Source: Shimia sediminis (lineage in GTDB: Bacteria; Pseudomonadota; Alphaproteobacteria; Rhodobacterales; Rhodobacteraceae). Taken from it: a DNA stretch of 64,000 nt. Position numbers and translations under genes: made by a program. The stretch is from assembly GCF_003990645.1 (NCBI RefSeq), contig NZ_RYZK01000010.1, positions 62,001 through 126,000 of the forward strand, in the 5' to 3' direction. Shown one piece after another: positions 24,959 through 34,359 of this stretch (its first letter is position 1; the number at the start of each line of letters is the position of its first letter). The notes beneath the pieces were generated by a model, which saw nothing but the letters and a program-made list of their open reading frames with translations, did no database searches and was not told the DNA's origin.

Positions 24959-25005
24959 GGATTGCAAATCCGTGTACACCGGTTCGATTCCGGTACTCGC
25001 CTCCA
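24959..25005 (+). repeat. Island attachment repeat, right copy
   Basis: Perfect 47-bp copy of 4995-5041, the 3' part of tRNA-Cys from the anticodon stem to CCA. It has no 5' half, so it is not a tRNA gene. It marks the right end of the island. Confidence 0.93.
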
Positions 25006-25152
25006 CACAATCTTCGTGAAAGCATTCGAATCATTGCAGTTTTGCGAAGGGTCTCAGGGTGACGCCCGAAAATTACGCGGCTGCATGTGGTGTGTCTGAA
25101 GACATCACTCGCAACTTGGTTTTGCGTGTCGCAAATCCTCACCCAGCCACTG

Positions 25153-25178
25153 GGAAGTCATTTGTCAGCCTGACTTCC
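25153..25178. terminator. Hairpin between the island end and the peroxidase gene
   Basis: GGAAGTCA (25153-25160) and TGACTTCC (25171-25178) form an 8-bp stem with a 10-base loop, 49 bases past the stop codon of the gene ending at 25227. No T run follows, so termination would be weak. Nothing else is seen in 25006-25226. Confidence 0.4.
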
Positions 25179-25226
25179 GACCCTAATCCAGAGCGGTGTT
25201 AGATCAGATTTTTAGCACTGGCGGTC

Positions 25227-26573
25227 TCATTTCGTCTCGGCAAGCCGGGCAGACTGAGAGACTTGTTGCGGCACCTGTCCGCTCAGGGACGTGAGAAAAG
25301 CCGCGATATCGGATACATCGGCCTCGGTCAGAGCGCGGTCCCGCAATAGGGTGATGTTGCGTCCCGATTGTCCGTCTTCGTCGCGCACCGAGGTGATCAG
25401 GACCTCTGTCGCCTGCGCTGGATCATTGCTGAGCTGTTTGCCCAACTGCGACACAGCCATGATGCGGATGGCTTCCTCGAGCGTATCGACCGATCCGTTG
25501 TGAAAGTAGGGCGCCGTATTGGCGACGTTGCGCAGACTGGGAACGCGCCAGAAGCCGGGCTGCCCCTTGATCAACAGGTCATGGCGCGCGACCAGGGGAT
25601 TGCCAGCAAACACCGGGAACCGGCGGTAGATGCCCGTGCCACGCAAGGTCCCTGCAGCGGAGAACACAGGATCAGTGTGGCAATTGCGGCATCCCAATTC
25701 CGAAAACAGGGCCATGCCGCGAAGCTGCTGTTGCGACAAGGCGCCATCCTCTCCCCGCACAAACCTGTCGTATGGCGTGTCGGGCGTTATCAGCGTACGC
25801 TCAAAGGCGGCAATGGCGGCGGCGATGGTTTTTGATGTAATCTTGGCCTGGGGTCCAAAAGCGCGGGCAAAACTGCCCTCATAGCCCGGATTTTCCTTGA
25901 CGCGGTGCACCACCGCATCAAGCGATGGCATTGCCATTTCCACGGGATTGACGAAAGGCCCCAGCGCCTGTGCTTCGAGAGTGGCGGCCCGCCCGTCCCA
26001 AAACAGTCTCTTGAGGAAAGCCGCATTCAGTACGGTTGGCGCGTTGCGGTCACCAATTTGCCCCTCCACACCAACAGAATACCGAAGACCGTCATCGCCG
26101 CCTTTTTGCAGATCATGACAGGACGCACAGGAAATCGTGCGGTCGAGGGACAGGTTGCGGTCAAAAAACAGCTTTTCCCCCAGGGCCACCAACGTAGCCG
26201 GGGGGGCGCCTGCAGAAGGTCCTGGCGCGCGGTGAGGCAGAGCGCGCCAGGTTTGCCTTCGAAAACCCTGGACAGCCGTTGGGGGGACGTCCTGGGTTTT
26301 CCCGGCAAAGGTAAAGAAGTCTTCTGTTTGGTGTCTCAACGCCAGACCGGTTTCAGCGATTTCGCCCATGTTCGTACGCGTCAGGTAGCCGACGATCACC
26401 GCCTTGGCGGCGACAGAGAAAACTCCGGTTCCAAGCGCACAAAAGAGCAGAACCTGACCTGCGCGTGACACCCTGGTCCTGCGCCCCAGCTCGCATGAGA
26501 TCAGCCACAGAGCGGCGGTTCCGAAAATCAGACCAACACCGATGGCAAAGGTGTATTCGTCGATCCCAAACAT
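25227..26573 (-). CDS. Membrane-anchored di-haem cytochrome c peroxidase family protein
   Basis: 448 residues with two N-terminal membrane segments (about 7-26 and 41-63), then a periplasmic MauG/CcpA-type domain with two haem c sites, CASCH (149-153) and CRNCH (295-299). The family reduces hydrogen peroxide to water or oxidises protein side chains. The N-terminal anchor and about 90-residue linker are longer than in classical soluble enzymes. It lies 54 bp downstream of the DUF4142 gene and opposite a LysR regulator, which suggests an oxidative-stress unit. Confidence 0.9.
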   Translation of the reverse strand: MFGIDEYTFAIGVGLIFGTAALWLISCELGRRTRVSRAGQVLLFCALGTGVFSVAAKAVIVGYLTRTNMGEIAETGLALRHQTEDFFTFAGKTQDVPPTAVQGFRRQTWRALPHRAPGPSAGAPPATLVALGEKLFFDRNLSLDRTISCASCHDLQKGGDDGLRYSVGVEGQIGDRNAPTVLNAAFLKRLFWDGRAATLEAQALGPFVNPVEMAMPSLDAVVHRVKENPGYEGSFARAFGPQAKITSKTIAAAIAAFERTLITPDTPYDRFVRGEDGALSQQQLRGMALFSELGCRNCHTDPVFSAAGTLRGTGIYRRFPVFAGNPLVARHDLLIKGQPGFWRVPSLRNVANTAPYFHNGSVDTLEEAIRIMAVSQLGKQLSNDPAQATEVLITSVRDEDGQSGRNITLLRDRALTEADVSDIAAFLTSLSGQVPQQVSQSARLAETK

Positions 26574-26627
26574 GATGGCACCTCTTCAAGAGGCCCGGGG
26601 TGGCGTCCAACACCCCGGGCAGCGCGG

Positions 26628-27179
26628 CTATTGTTCGATGGAAATGTTCAGCGTTTCCGCTGCGGCCATGTTCATTTCCAGATGGTGATAGAAGGCGGGC
26701 AGCACCGCTTCGAAATGGGCCTTGAGAACGTCGCTTTCGGTCTCGGGGATGAGGAGCTGTTCGACGGCCTCAATCGCCGCCTGGTGAAAGGCCACCTCGT
26801 GCCGCAGGTAGGCTGCATCAAAAGCGGCCCCGTCAAGGTCACGCAAGGCAAGAATGGTCGCATCATGATCCCGGGCAGCCCCAATCCTTGCTGGCGGCAA
26901 CACCGGCTCGACCCCGATCTCTTCTGCGATGTCATGCACGGCGGCGCGAACGCCGGAATGATCCGCCGACACCATTTTGCCAATGGCGCGCACCTCGTCT
27001 GAGGCGCCCATCAGCTCCCCCAAAAGTGCGGTCTCGATGTCAAAGCTGTTGACCTGAGAATAGATGCCGATGATTTGCGCGTCGGTCAGTTCATCCGCCA
27101 GACTTGCGGTGGCTGCGCCCAGCGACATGAGCGCGGCAACGCCGGCAGTCGCAAGGTATGCGGTGATGGTCTTGGTCAT
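26628..27179 (-). CDS. DUF4142 family periplasmic protein
   Basis: 183 residues with a signal peptide (1 to about 28, ATASLA). The mature part is helical and ferritin-like: LTDAQIIGIYSQVNSFDIET, MVSADHSGVRAAVHDIAEE, HDATILALRDLDGAAFDAAY, HEVAFHQAAIEAVEQLLIP. The regularly placed His and Glu are typical of DUF4142, whose function is not established. It is the first gene of the unit with the peroxidase and has GGAGA before ATG 27179. Confidence 0.85.
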   Translation of the reverse strand: MTKTITAYLATAGVAALMSLGAATASLADELTDAQIIGIYSQVNSFDIETALLGELMGASDEVRAIGKMVSADHSGVRAAVHDIAEEIGVEPVLPPARIGAARDHDATILALRDLDGAAFDAAYLRHEVAFHQAAIEAVEQLLIPETESDVLKAHFEAVLPAFYHHLEMNMAAAETLNISIEQ

Positions 27180-27307
27180 GAGTGGTCTCCTTGGGGATGT
27201 GTGTCTGATCGCAACATCGCTGAGGGCTTGTCATTAGTGAAATTGAATGAAAAAATATGATTGATAGGTATTTTCGATATATCCGCCGAAACCGTCCGAG
27301 GTTCTGA

Positions 27308-28228
27308 ATGAAAATCAGGCAAATCCAATTCGCAGTTACCGTGGCAGAGACCGAGTCTTTCAGTCTCGCAGCGGAACGCTGCAATGCGACGCAACCGACA
27401 TTGTCCAACGCCGTGTCCCAGCTCGAAAAAGACCTGGGCGGCAAGCTGTTTTCCCGCACCACCCGCAAGGTCGAGATCACCCCCTTTGGGCGCCATATGT
27501 TGCCATACCTGCAGGCGATCCTGAGCGCCGAAAGCGAAGCCTTGGCGGCGGCGGCGGGTTTTCACAATCCCGAACAAAAGCTCTTGAAGATCGGGTTTTC
27601 ACCGTTGGTGGACATGCACATGGTGGCCTCGTTGACCACCCCTTTCAGTCGTCAACGCGACGATGTTGATCTGTTCTTCAAGGAATGCCTGCTGGATGAT
27701 CTGGCGGACAGGATCGAAACCGGGGCGATTGATCTGGCGATCTTGCCTGCTGACATTGTGCCGGACCACCTTGACCGATTGCCGTTTTACGCGGACCCGT
27801 TGTTTTATCTGCCGCAACACGGGGTCTCGCCGTCCGACGCCTCGGTTGTCAGCCTGTCCGACTTGCCCGATGACCCGGTCATCATGACCGGCGGAGGCTG
27901 TGGGCTGAACAAGTCCCTGGAAGTGTTGTTTGCACAAGAGGGCAAGGACCTGACCCCCTATCCCGGCTACGCCATGAGTTACCCGGTCATTGAAGACTGG
28001 ACCTGGATGGGGCTGGGCGCTGGTGTGCTGCCAAAGGCCAAATTGAGCGGCGGGCACGTTGGTGCCCATCGGCTGGTCCGCAGCAACGGGCAGGCTGCAG
28101 AGTTCCAGTTCCTCTGGGTTTGGCGGCGCGAGGCACGCGACGTGTCCCACGTGCATGCGTTTTTAGAGTTCATACGTCAGAACGGCCCCCGGCTGGTTGC
28201 GGGACAGGTGCGGCTCGAGGCTGTGTAA
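27308..28228 (+). CDS. LysR family regulator, divergent from the peroxidase unit
   Basis: 306 residues. The N-terminal helix-turn-helix (AVAETESFSLAAERCNATQPT in pattern, then SNAVSQLEKDLGGKLFSRT) is followed by a substrate-binding-type sensor domain. The sensor part has cysteines at ECLLDD and GGGCGLNK; whether they form an OxyR-like redox pair is uncertain. Divergence with 128 bp between the starts suggests it controls the DUF4142-peroxidase genes. Confidence 0.88.
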   Translation: MKIRQIQFAVTVAETESFSLAAERCNATQPTLSNAVSQLEKDLGGKLFSRTTRKVEITPFGRHMLPYLQAILSAESEALAAAAGFHNPEQKLLKIGFSPLVDMHMVASLTTPFSRQRDDVDLFFKECLLDDLADRIETGAIDLAILPADIVPDHLDRLPFYADPLFYLPQHGVSPSDASVVSLSDLPDDPVIMTGGGCGLNKSLEVLFAQEGKDLTPYPGYAMSYPVIEDWTWMGLGAGVLPKAKLSGGHVGAHRLVRSNGQAAEFQFLWVWRREARDVSHVHAFLEFIRQNGPRLVAGQVRLEAV

Positions 28229-28271
28229 CCAGCCCTGAGAGAACAGCCCGCAGGCCATGCCCAGTCAGAGC

Positions 28272-29585
28272 CTACCGCCCAAGTCCCTGAAAGGCACTGT
28301 CCAAGCCCTCGGCCACCTGATCCACATCCGCCAGCGACAGACACAGCGGCGGTACCATGCGCAGGACGGACTGAGTCGGGCCGGACTTGGACAGGATCAA
28401 CCCTTGCGACCGGCACGCTTCGAAAACGTCCGTTGTGGCCTCGCGATCCGGTGTTTTCTTGTCCCGGTCACTGACGATTTCAATCGCCAGCATCAGCCCC
28501 TTGCCGCGCACGTCGCCAATTGCCTCATGGCGGCTTTGCAGGTCTTTCAAGCGGGCCAGCAGTGCGCCACCGACAGTTCGCGCATTCTCTTGCAGGGCTT
28601 CGTCCTTCATTACGGCCAGAACCGCACGGGCCGCAGCTGCCGAGGTCGGGTTTGCACCATAGGTGTGGAACATAAACTTTTCGGCCATGGGGGCCGCAAC
28701 CTCTTTGCGGGCGACCACGGCGCCGATGGGGAACCCGTTGCCCAGACCTTTAGCCATGACCACGATGTCGGGCACGACACCATCCGCCTCGAACCCCCAA
28801 AAGTGTTCGCCAGTGCGGCCAAAGCCCGACTGCACCTCATCCGCGATGTAAAGCCCACCGGCGGCCCGCACACGTTCCGCGGCCCCGGACATGTAGCCCG
28901 GCGGCATCTCGATAATGCCACCGTAGCCTTGCACACTTTCCACGAAAATCCCGGCCACCTGTCCCGAGGTCGCCGTAGCGATGGTGCGGTCAATCTCGTC
29001 CAGATAGGGCTGCGTGCCGGAACCAAAGATGCCGCGATACTGATTTGGCTCGGGCACAAAGGCCACGTTGCCCGGCATGCCTGGATGCCGCCAGCCCGCG
29101 ATGCCGGTGATCGACTGCGCCGCCGCCGTGGGACCGTGATAGGCGGTGCGCAAGGCCAAGAGATCGAGATTGCCGGTATAGGTTCGCGCCATGGTCATGG
29201 CGAGGTCCACAGCCTCGGACCCTGAGTTGGTCAGATGCACCACCCACTCATGCCCCTTGGGCATGGTTGCCGCCAGTTCCTCGGCCAGATGTGCTGGCGT
29301 CGGGTGATAGAACATCGTCGTGCAATGGGTCAGGTCCTGTGCCTGTTCCATCGCGGCCGCCACCACGCGCGGATGCGAATGCCCCACCGAGATACAGACA
29401 TTCATCCCCAGCAAATCCGTGAACTTGTTGCCCTGATTGTCCCACAGGTACTGGCCTTGGCCTTTCTGAAAGACAATCGGCTCTCGAAACGGCGTGAACC
29501 GTGTCAGGGACGCCGCATAGTACTGATCCCGCCGCGCGGCTGTGCCATCATAACTCCAGTCGGTGTGCAAAGGGTGATCGGTCAT
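28272..29585 (-). CDS. Class III PLP-dependent aminotransferase (AGXT2-like)
   Basis: 437 residues. Fold type I features: HLTNSGSEAVDLAM (phosphate site), YIADEVQSGFGRTG (Asp on the PLP nitrogen) and VMAKGLGNGFPIGAVV (Schiff-base Lys). The overall pattern is that of alanine-glyoxylate aminotransferase 2 relatives, which use beta- or omega-amino groups with pyruvate or glyoxylate. It is the last gene of the four-gene operon, overlapping the flavoprotein gene before it by ATGA. The amine donor is unknown. Confidence 0.9.
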   Translation of the reverse strand: MTDHPLHTDWSYDGTAARRDQYYAASLTRFTPFREPIVFQKGQGQYLWDNQGNKFTDLLGMNVCISVGHSHPRVVAAAMEQAQDLTHCTTMFYHPTPAHLAEELAATMPKGHEWVVHLTNSGSEAVDLAMTMARTYTGNLDLLALRTAYHGPTAAAQSITGIAGWRHPGMPGNVAFVPEPNQYRGIFGSGTQPYLDEIDRTIATATSGQVAGIFVESVQGYGGIIEMPPGYMSGAAERVRAAGGLYIADEVQSGFGRTGEHFWGFEADGVVPDIVVMAKGLGNGFPIGAVVARKEVAAPMAEKFMFHTYGANPTSAAAARAVLAVMKDEALQENARTVGGALLARLKDLQSRHEAIGDVRGKGLMLAIEIVSDRDKKTPDREATTDVFEACRSQGLILSKSGPTQSVLRMVPPLCLSLADVDQVAEGLDSAFQGLGR

Positions 29586-31975
29586 GGCATGTCTCCTTGG
29601 CCGCGCAGGCGCGTATTGTCAGGGTCAAAAGGGGGACGCTCGAGGATGTTCACCGGGTACCGTTGCCCCAGAACATCCACAGTTAAGTCATTTCTCGCTG
29701 TGGCGTCGCGCAGGTATGCCAGGGCCAGTGACTTGCCCGTGCGATGGCCAAAAGCGGCCGAGGTCACGATGCCAACACTCCGATCACCCTGCCAGAGACC
29801 ATGGGCATAATAGGGGTACACCGCGTCCGAAAGCACTTCGATCAGCACCATTTCCCAGTCATTGGCGCGCGCCTCAACGGCTCTCCAGCCCGCGCCGTCA
29901 CGGTTCCTGAGAAAGGGTTTCAGCCCAGATTCAATCGGAGAGCGTTCCGTGGTCAACTCGCTGCCCCACCCGCGATAGCCTTTTTCCATCCGCATCGCGT
30001 TCGCTGCATAGGTGCCATAGTGGCCGACCCCATGGGCCTGCCCTGCAGCCAAAAGTGCCGCATAGACGGTCTGCATCGCGTCCATGGGCATGTGCAGTTC
30101 CCAGCCAAACTCACCCAGATAAGACACCCGCAGCGCCAGCACCTCCTGCCCGGCCACGGTCAACCTCTGGCAGGACAGCCATGGAAACCCCAGATCGTCC
30201 GGGCAACAAGCCGCCAGCACAACCCCGGCTTTCGGCCCCATCAGGCCAATGACGCCTTGCTCTTCTGTCACATCCCTGAGCGTCACAGCCTCCGCGCCCG
30301 GCACGGCTCGCAAGATGTCCCAGTCCATCTGCCGCCCGGCTGCTGCCGAGGTCAGATAGGCGTGGCTCTCGGCGGTTCTCGTTACGGTGAACTCGGTCTG
30401 CACACCACCCGCAGGGGTCACCACATGCGTGAGGCCAATCCGCCCCACGGCAGGTGCCTTATTCAGGCCCAGCGCTTCGAGATAGGGCACCACATCGCCG
30501 GTGATCTCGAACTTGGAGAACACCGACAGGTCTGCCAATGCCACCCGGTTGGTTGCGGCATCCACCTCAGCTGCCACCTGATCAAACCAGCCGGGCTTGC
30601 CAAAGGTATCCGCAGCCTCGGCCCCACCAAAATGCAAGGGCCGCTCCCAGCCATAGGCGAACCCCATCACCGCGCCCTGACCCAGCATCTGCCTGTGCAA
30701 AGGCGATTTCAGGATATTGCGGCCCGCAGGGCGCTCTTCGTGCGGGTAATGAACGCCAAACTGCAGCCCGAAACACTCAATCGCCTTGGCCACGCGATAG
30801 TCGCGATCAGCCCATGCGCCAAACCGGCGGCTGTCCACCGCCAGGGCATCCATCGGCGGCGCACCGTGGGTCATCCAATGGGCAAGAAACCACCCGGCCC
30901 CACCGCCCTCCATCACTCCCATGGACGAGCCGGTCAGCAACCAGGCATTCTCTAGCCCATGCGCCGGACCGATCAACGGATTGGCATCCGGGGTAAAGGT
31001 GATCGGACCGTTCACGACGGTCTTGACGCCGCCGGTTTCCAGCGCCGGAATGCGGGCCATGGCATCCATGATGATATGCTCCACCCGGTCCAGATCGGGC
31101 GGCATCAGGTCGGCACCAAATTCGGGCGGCACGCCATCCACGGACCAGACCTGCGCCTCTTTTTCATAAGGCCCAAGGATCAGCCCATCGCGTTCTTGGC
31201 GCACGTACCAGCTCTCTTCCGGGTCACGGATCATCGGCAGTTCCGGCAAGCCTGCCGCTTGTCGCTCAGCCACGGCAGGCACGGTATCAGTCACAAGATA
31301 CTGATGCAGCACCGGCACCGAGGGGATGTTCAACCCCATCATATGGCCGATCTCCCAGCCCCATGTGCCAGCCGCGTTCACCACATGCCGGGTAGTTACG
31401 GTGCCCCTTGCGGTCTCAACCAACCAGTGATCGCCCTCGCGTCGGATGGTCGAAACCGGGCATTGCCGCCAGATTTTGGCACCACCCCGCACCGCGACCT
31501 GCGCCATGGCATTGGTGGCAAGGCTGGGGTCCACATGGCCGTCATCCGGTTCATAGATGCCCCCCAACAGCCCATCCAGTTGCGCCAGCGGGTGCAATTC
31601 GGCAATCCGCTCCGGCGTCAGGATTTCCAGCGGATAGCCGGTGAACGCAGACAATCCCGCCACATGGCGAAACTCGGCCATGCGTTCGGGGTTACGCGTG
31701 ATGCGCATCGCGCCCGAGCGGTGAAACCCACAATCCTGCCCGGTCTCTTCCGGCAGGATATCACGGTACAGCCGCACCGAGGTGGCGCGCAGCTCCTGAA
31801 TGGTGGGGTTATGGGCAAAATGCGTACACAGTCCCGCCGCGTGCCAGGTTGACCCGTGCGTGAGGTCGTTCTTTTCGACCAGCAGAACATCCTGCCAGCC
31901 CTGTTTGACCAGATGATAGAGCAGCGACACGCCCATCGCGCCGCCACCGATGATGACCACTTGTGCGTCACTCAT
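29582..31975 (-). CDS. Dimethylglycine/sarcosine dehydrogenase-like flavoprotein, paralog 2
   Basis: 797 residues in four parts: a FAD-binding oxidoreductase domain (1 to about 365, IIGGGAMGVSLLYHL), an FAO_M linker domain (about 370-425), a GcvT folate-binding barrel (about 430-690) and a GcvT C-terminal domain. GSTWHAAGL contains the His that binds FAD covalently in mitochondrial dimethylglycine dehydrogenase. Such enzymes oxidise N-methyl groups and pass the carbon to tetrahydrofolate. It overlaps its neighbours by ATGA on both sides. Confidence 0.9.
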   Translation of the reverse strand: MSDAQVVIIGGGAMGVSLLYHLVKQGWQDVLLVEKNDLTHGSTWHAAGLCTHFAHNPTIQELRATSVRLYRDILPEETGQDCGFHRSGAMRITRNPERMAEFRHVAGLSAFTGYPLEILTPERIAELHPLAQLDGLLGGIYEPDDGHVDPSLATNAMAQVAVRGGAKIWRQCPVSTIRREGDHWLVETARGTVTTRHVVNAAGTWGWEIGHMMGLNIPSVPVLHQYLVTDTVPAVAERQAAGLPELPMIRDPEESWYVRQERDGLILGPYEKEAQVWSVDGVPPEFGADLMPPDLDRVEHIIMDAMARIPALETGGVKTVVNGPITFTPDANPLIGPAHGLENAWLLTGSSMGVMEGGGAGWFLAHWMTHGAPPMDALAVDSRRFGAWADRDYRVAKAIECFGLQFGVHYPHEERPAGRNILKSPLHRQMLGQGAVMGFAYGWERPLHFGGAEAADTFGKPGWFDQVAAEVDAATNRVALADLSVFSKFEITGDVVPYLEALGLNKAPAVGRIGLTHVVTPAGGVQTEFTVTRTAESHAYLTSAAAGRQMDWDILRAVPGAEAVTLRDVTEEQGVIGLMGPKAGVVLAACCPDDLGFPWLSCQRLTVAGQEVLALRVSYLGEFGWELHMPMDAMQTVYAALLAAGQAHGVGHYGTYAANAMRMEKGYRGWGSELTTERSPIESGLKPFLRNRDGAGWRAVEARANDWEMVLIEVLSDAVYPYYAHGLWQGDRSVGIVTSAAFGHRTGKSLALAYLRDATARNDLTVDVLGQRYPVNILERPPFDPDNTRLRGQGDMP

Positions 31976-34359
31976 GCGCGCATCCTCTTTCCCGTTGGGT
32001 CAAAAGGCGGCTTGCGCAGCACCTCTGCTCCATAGTCTTTGCCTGCCACACGCACAGAGAAGTCACGCGCGCAAGTTTCCGACATCGTTTCGCCCGGATC
32101 CACAGACACCATCGCAAAGGCGAGGTTTAGCCCGGTCCTTGGCCCCAAGGCCCCCGAGGTGGTCAGCCCCACATGCTGCGCGCCCTCGTAAACCGGCTCA
32201 TCATGCAGCACCAAAGCGTCACCCCGGATATGCAGCAACACCAGCCTCTGGCGTAAACCGTCGCGCCTCTGGGCCTCTAGCGCTGCCTTGCCGATAAAAT
32301 CCTTGGCCCAGTCGATGGTGAACCCCAGCCCCGCCTCCAACGGCGTCACAAAGGCGCCGATCTCGTGGCTCCAATGCACAAAGCCCTTTTCCATGCGGCA
32401 GCCATCCAGCGCGTAGTGCCCCATGGGCTGTGCTCCTGCCCCATAGAGGGCGTCAAACACTGTCGCAGCTTGGCCGCTCTCAACCATGATTTCCCAACCC
32501 AGCTCGCCTACATAACTCACGCGGGTCAGGCGGCACGCTACGCCTGCAACGCTCCCAAGGCACGAATGCCCAAAGCACATCGCTGGAAAATCCTCGGACA
32601 CAGCTTGCAATACGGCCCGGCTGCATGCGCCCATCACGCCGATGACGCAATACGACTCTGTGATATCGAGACAGGCGATGTTCTCTCCCAAATGACGCCG
32701 CAGATAGGCCCCGTCGCGCATCCGCGTTGCTGCGCCAGAAACCACCAGAAACCGCTCCGCGCCAATCCGCGTAACGGTCACGTCCATCTCAATCCCGCCA
32801 CGTGCATTCAAAAGCTGCGTGTAAACCGCCCGCCCTTCGGCCACATCCAATTGCGCCGTCGCGAGCCGGTTCAACCCAGCCAGGGCCTCGGGCCCGGTGA
32901 CTTCGAACTTGGCAAACGGGCTGAGCTCCAACAGTGCGGCACCCTCGGCCATCACCGCAGCCTCACGCGCAGCAATGCCGTACCAGGGCTGCGGACCCAC
33001 CGCATAAGGCAAGCTCCGCTCAGCTTCATCACGGGCATACCAAAGTCCGCGTTCCCACCCGGCGGTCAGGCCAAACACGGCCCCCGCCCTGGCCCAGCGG
33101 TCATGCAGCGCCGATACGCGCAGCCCCCGCCCCGCCTTGGGCTGTTTATAGGGCCAGTGCATCGCAAACAGGTCCGCCACCGCCTCTTGCATCCGCGCCG
33201 CCATATGGTCGGGATCGGCGGTTGCCGGGTCGGCACGGGCGATGTCGACTTCCCACATCTCCGTCGGCGGTTCACCATCAACAACCCAGTCGGCCAGCGC
33301 CCGACCGATCCCTGCCGAGGACATCACCCCAACCGAGTTCATTCCCGCGGCCACGAACAACCCGTCGACCTGAGGGGTTTCCCCGACCAGAGGCCGCGTG
33401 TCCGCCGTGAAACTCTCCGGCCCGTTCATGAAGTGCTGAATGCCAACGCGCTCTAACGCGGGCACCAGCGCCAGCGCCGCCTCCAGAAACGGCGTGAATT
33501 GCTCCCAGTCTTCGGCCATCTCAAGGAATGCACGATCCCCTTCGGGGCCGTAAGGGTCCCAACATTTGGCATCCGGTTCAAAGCCGCCAATCACCAGTTT
33601 CCCGGCATCGCCCTTGATATAGATGCCCCGATCAAGATCACGGATCACCGGAAAAGGGTCGGGCAATCCGGCCACGGGTTCGGTCACCACATACATATGC
33701 TCTACCGACTGCAACGGCAGCGCCACACCCGCCGTCGCGGCCAACTCGCGCGACCATGCCCCGGTGCACAGGATCACGCGATCCGCATTAATCACCGATC
33801 CATCGCGCAAGCAGACACCGGTGATGCGGTGCCCCTCACGACGCAACTCGGACACCGAAACCCCTTCGCGGATCTCCACGCCCAGTTGCCGCGCTGCGCG
33901 GGCATAGGCCATGCACAGGTCGACCGGGTTCACGTTGGCGTCTTCCGGCACCTGCAAGGCGCCAACCAAGCCGTCCTTGTTCAAGAGCGGCAGATCAATC
34001 TCATCCGCTGTGACCATGCTCGGCGTCAGCCCTTGGGTCGCGCCCAGATCAGCAATCCGGCGCAGTTCATCCAGCCGCGCCTCTTCCCGCGCCAGCCAAT
34101 AGCCCCCGGTGCGGCGATAGCCTGTCGACATGCCCGTCTCGACCTCCAACGCGGGAAACAGCTCAAGCGCATAAGACGCCAGCTGTGTCATGTTCGGCGT
34201 CGCCCGCAGCGGTCCCACGATGCCTGCCGCATGCCACGAGGTGCCCGAGGTCAGCTGATTGCGCTCCAACAGCACAACATCCTCAGCACCGCGCTTGGCC
34301 AGATGATAGGCCACGCTCAACCCAATGGCCCCACCGCCAATGATGACATTGCGTCCCAT
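31972..34359 (-). CDS. Dimethylglycine/sarcosine dehydrogenase-like flavoprotein, paralog 1
   Basis: 795 residues with the same domain order as the next gene. FAD loop IIGGGAIGLSVAYHL is near the start, GTSWHAAGI carries the presumed FAD-linking His, and the GcvT part has SYVGELGWEIMVESGQ. The two paralogs differ in the active-site half, so different substrates or successive N-demethylations are plausible. It starts at the stop codon of the MttB-family gene. Confidence 0.9.
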   Translation of the reverse strand: MGRNVIIGGGAIGLSVAYHLAKRGAEDVVLLERNQLTSGTSWHAAGIVGPLRATPNMTQLASYALELFPALEVETGMSTGYRRTGGYWLAREEARLDELRRIADLGATQGLTPSMVTADEIDLPLLNKDGLVGALQVPEDANVNPVDLCMAYARAARQLGVEIREGVSVSELRREGHRITGVCLRDGSVINADRVILCTGAWSRELAATAGVALPLQSVEHMYVVTEPVAGLPDPFPVIRDLDRGIYIKGDAGKLVIGGFEPDAKCWDPYGPEGDRAFLEMAEDWEQFTPFLEAALALVPALERVGIQHFMNGPESFTADTRPLVGETPQVDGLFVAAGMNSVGVMSSAGIGRALADWVVDGEPPTEMWEVDIARADPATADPDHMAARMQEAVADLFAMHWPYKQPKAGRGLRVSALHDRWARAGAVFGLTAGWERGLWYARDEAERSLPYAVGPQPWYGIAAREAAVMAEGAALLELSPFAKFEVTGPEALAGLNRLATAQLDVAEGRAVYTQLLNARGGIEMDVTVTRIGAERFLVVSGAATRMRDGAYLRRHLGENIACLDITESYCVIGVMGACSRAVLQAVSEDFPAMCFGHSCLGSVAGVACRLTRVSYVGELGWEIMVESGQAATVFDALYGAGAQPMGHYALDGCRMEKGFVHWSHEIGAFVTPLEAGLGFTIDWAKDFIGKAALEAQRRDGLRQRLVLLHIRGDALVLHDEPVYEGAQHVGLTTSGALGPRTGLNLAFAMVSVDPGETMSETCARDFSVRVAGKDYGAEVLRKPPFDPTGKRMRA

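Larger units (their letters stand above)
4995..25005. mobile_element. Genomic island of about 20 kb integrated in tRNA-Cys
   Basis: The element is bounded by 47-bp perfect direct repeats derived from the tRNA-Cys 3' half. A tyrosine integrase gene lies just inside the tRNA copy and reads toward it, the usual tRNA-island layout. Mobile-element functions (integrase, small DNA-binding regulators, hipBA, a replication-type protein, an IS110 transposase) sit near the ends. The middle is cargo: choline uptake, redox enzymes and an RND pump. The integrase carries a nonsense codon, so the island is probably fixed unless rescued in trans. Confidence 0.9.

Noticed and set aside
4995-25005. Whether the island is a complete prophage
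   Set aside because: Integrase, small regulators and a replication-type protein are present, but no capsid, portal, terminase, tail or lysis gene is seen.
24779-25142. Minus-strand frame through the right attachment repeat, containing GEYRNRTGVHGFAIQ
   Set aside because: That peptide is the usual artefact of translating the antisense of a tRNA-Cys sequence. Only the extreme 3' end of the frame, coupled to the next gene, might be real.
29744-33456. Long plus-strand frames (29744-30955, 30959-31852, 32365-33456)
   Set aside because: They lie opposite the two DMGDH-like genes and have no domain of their own.
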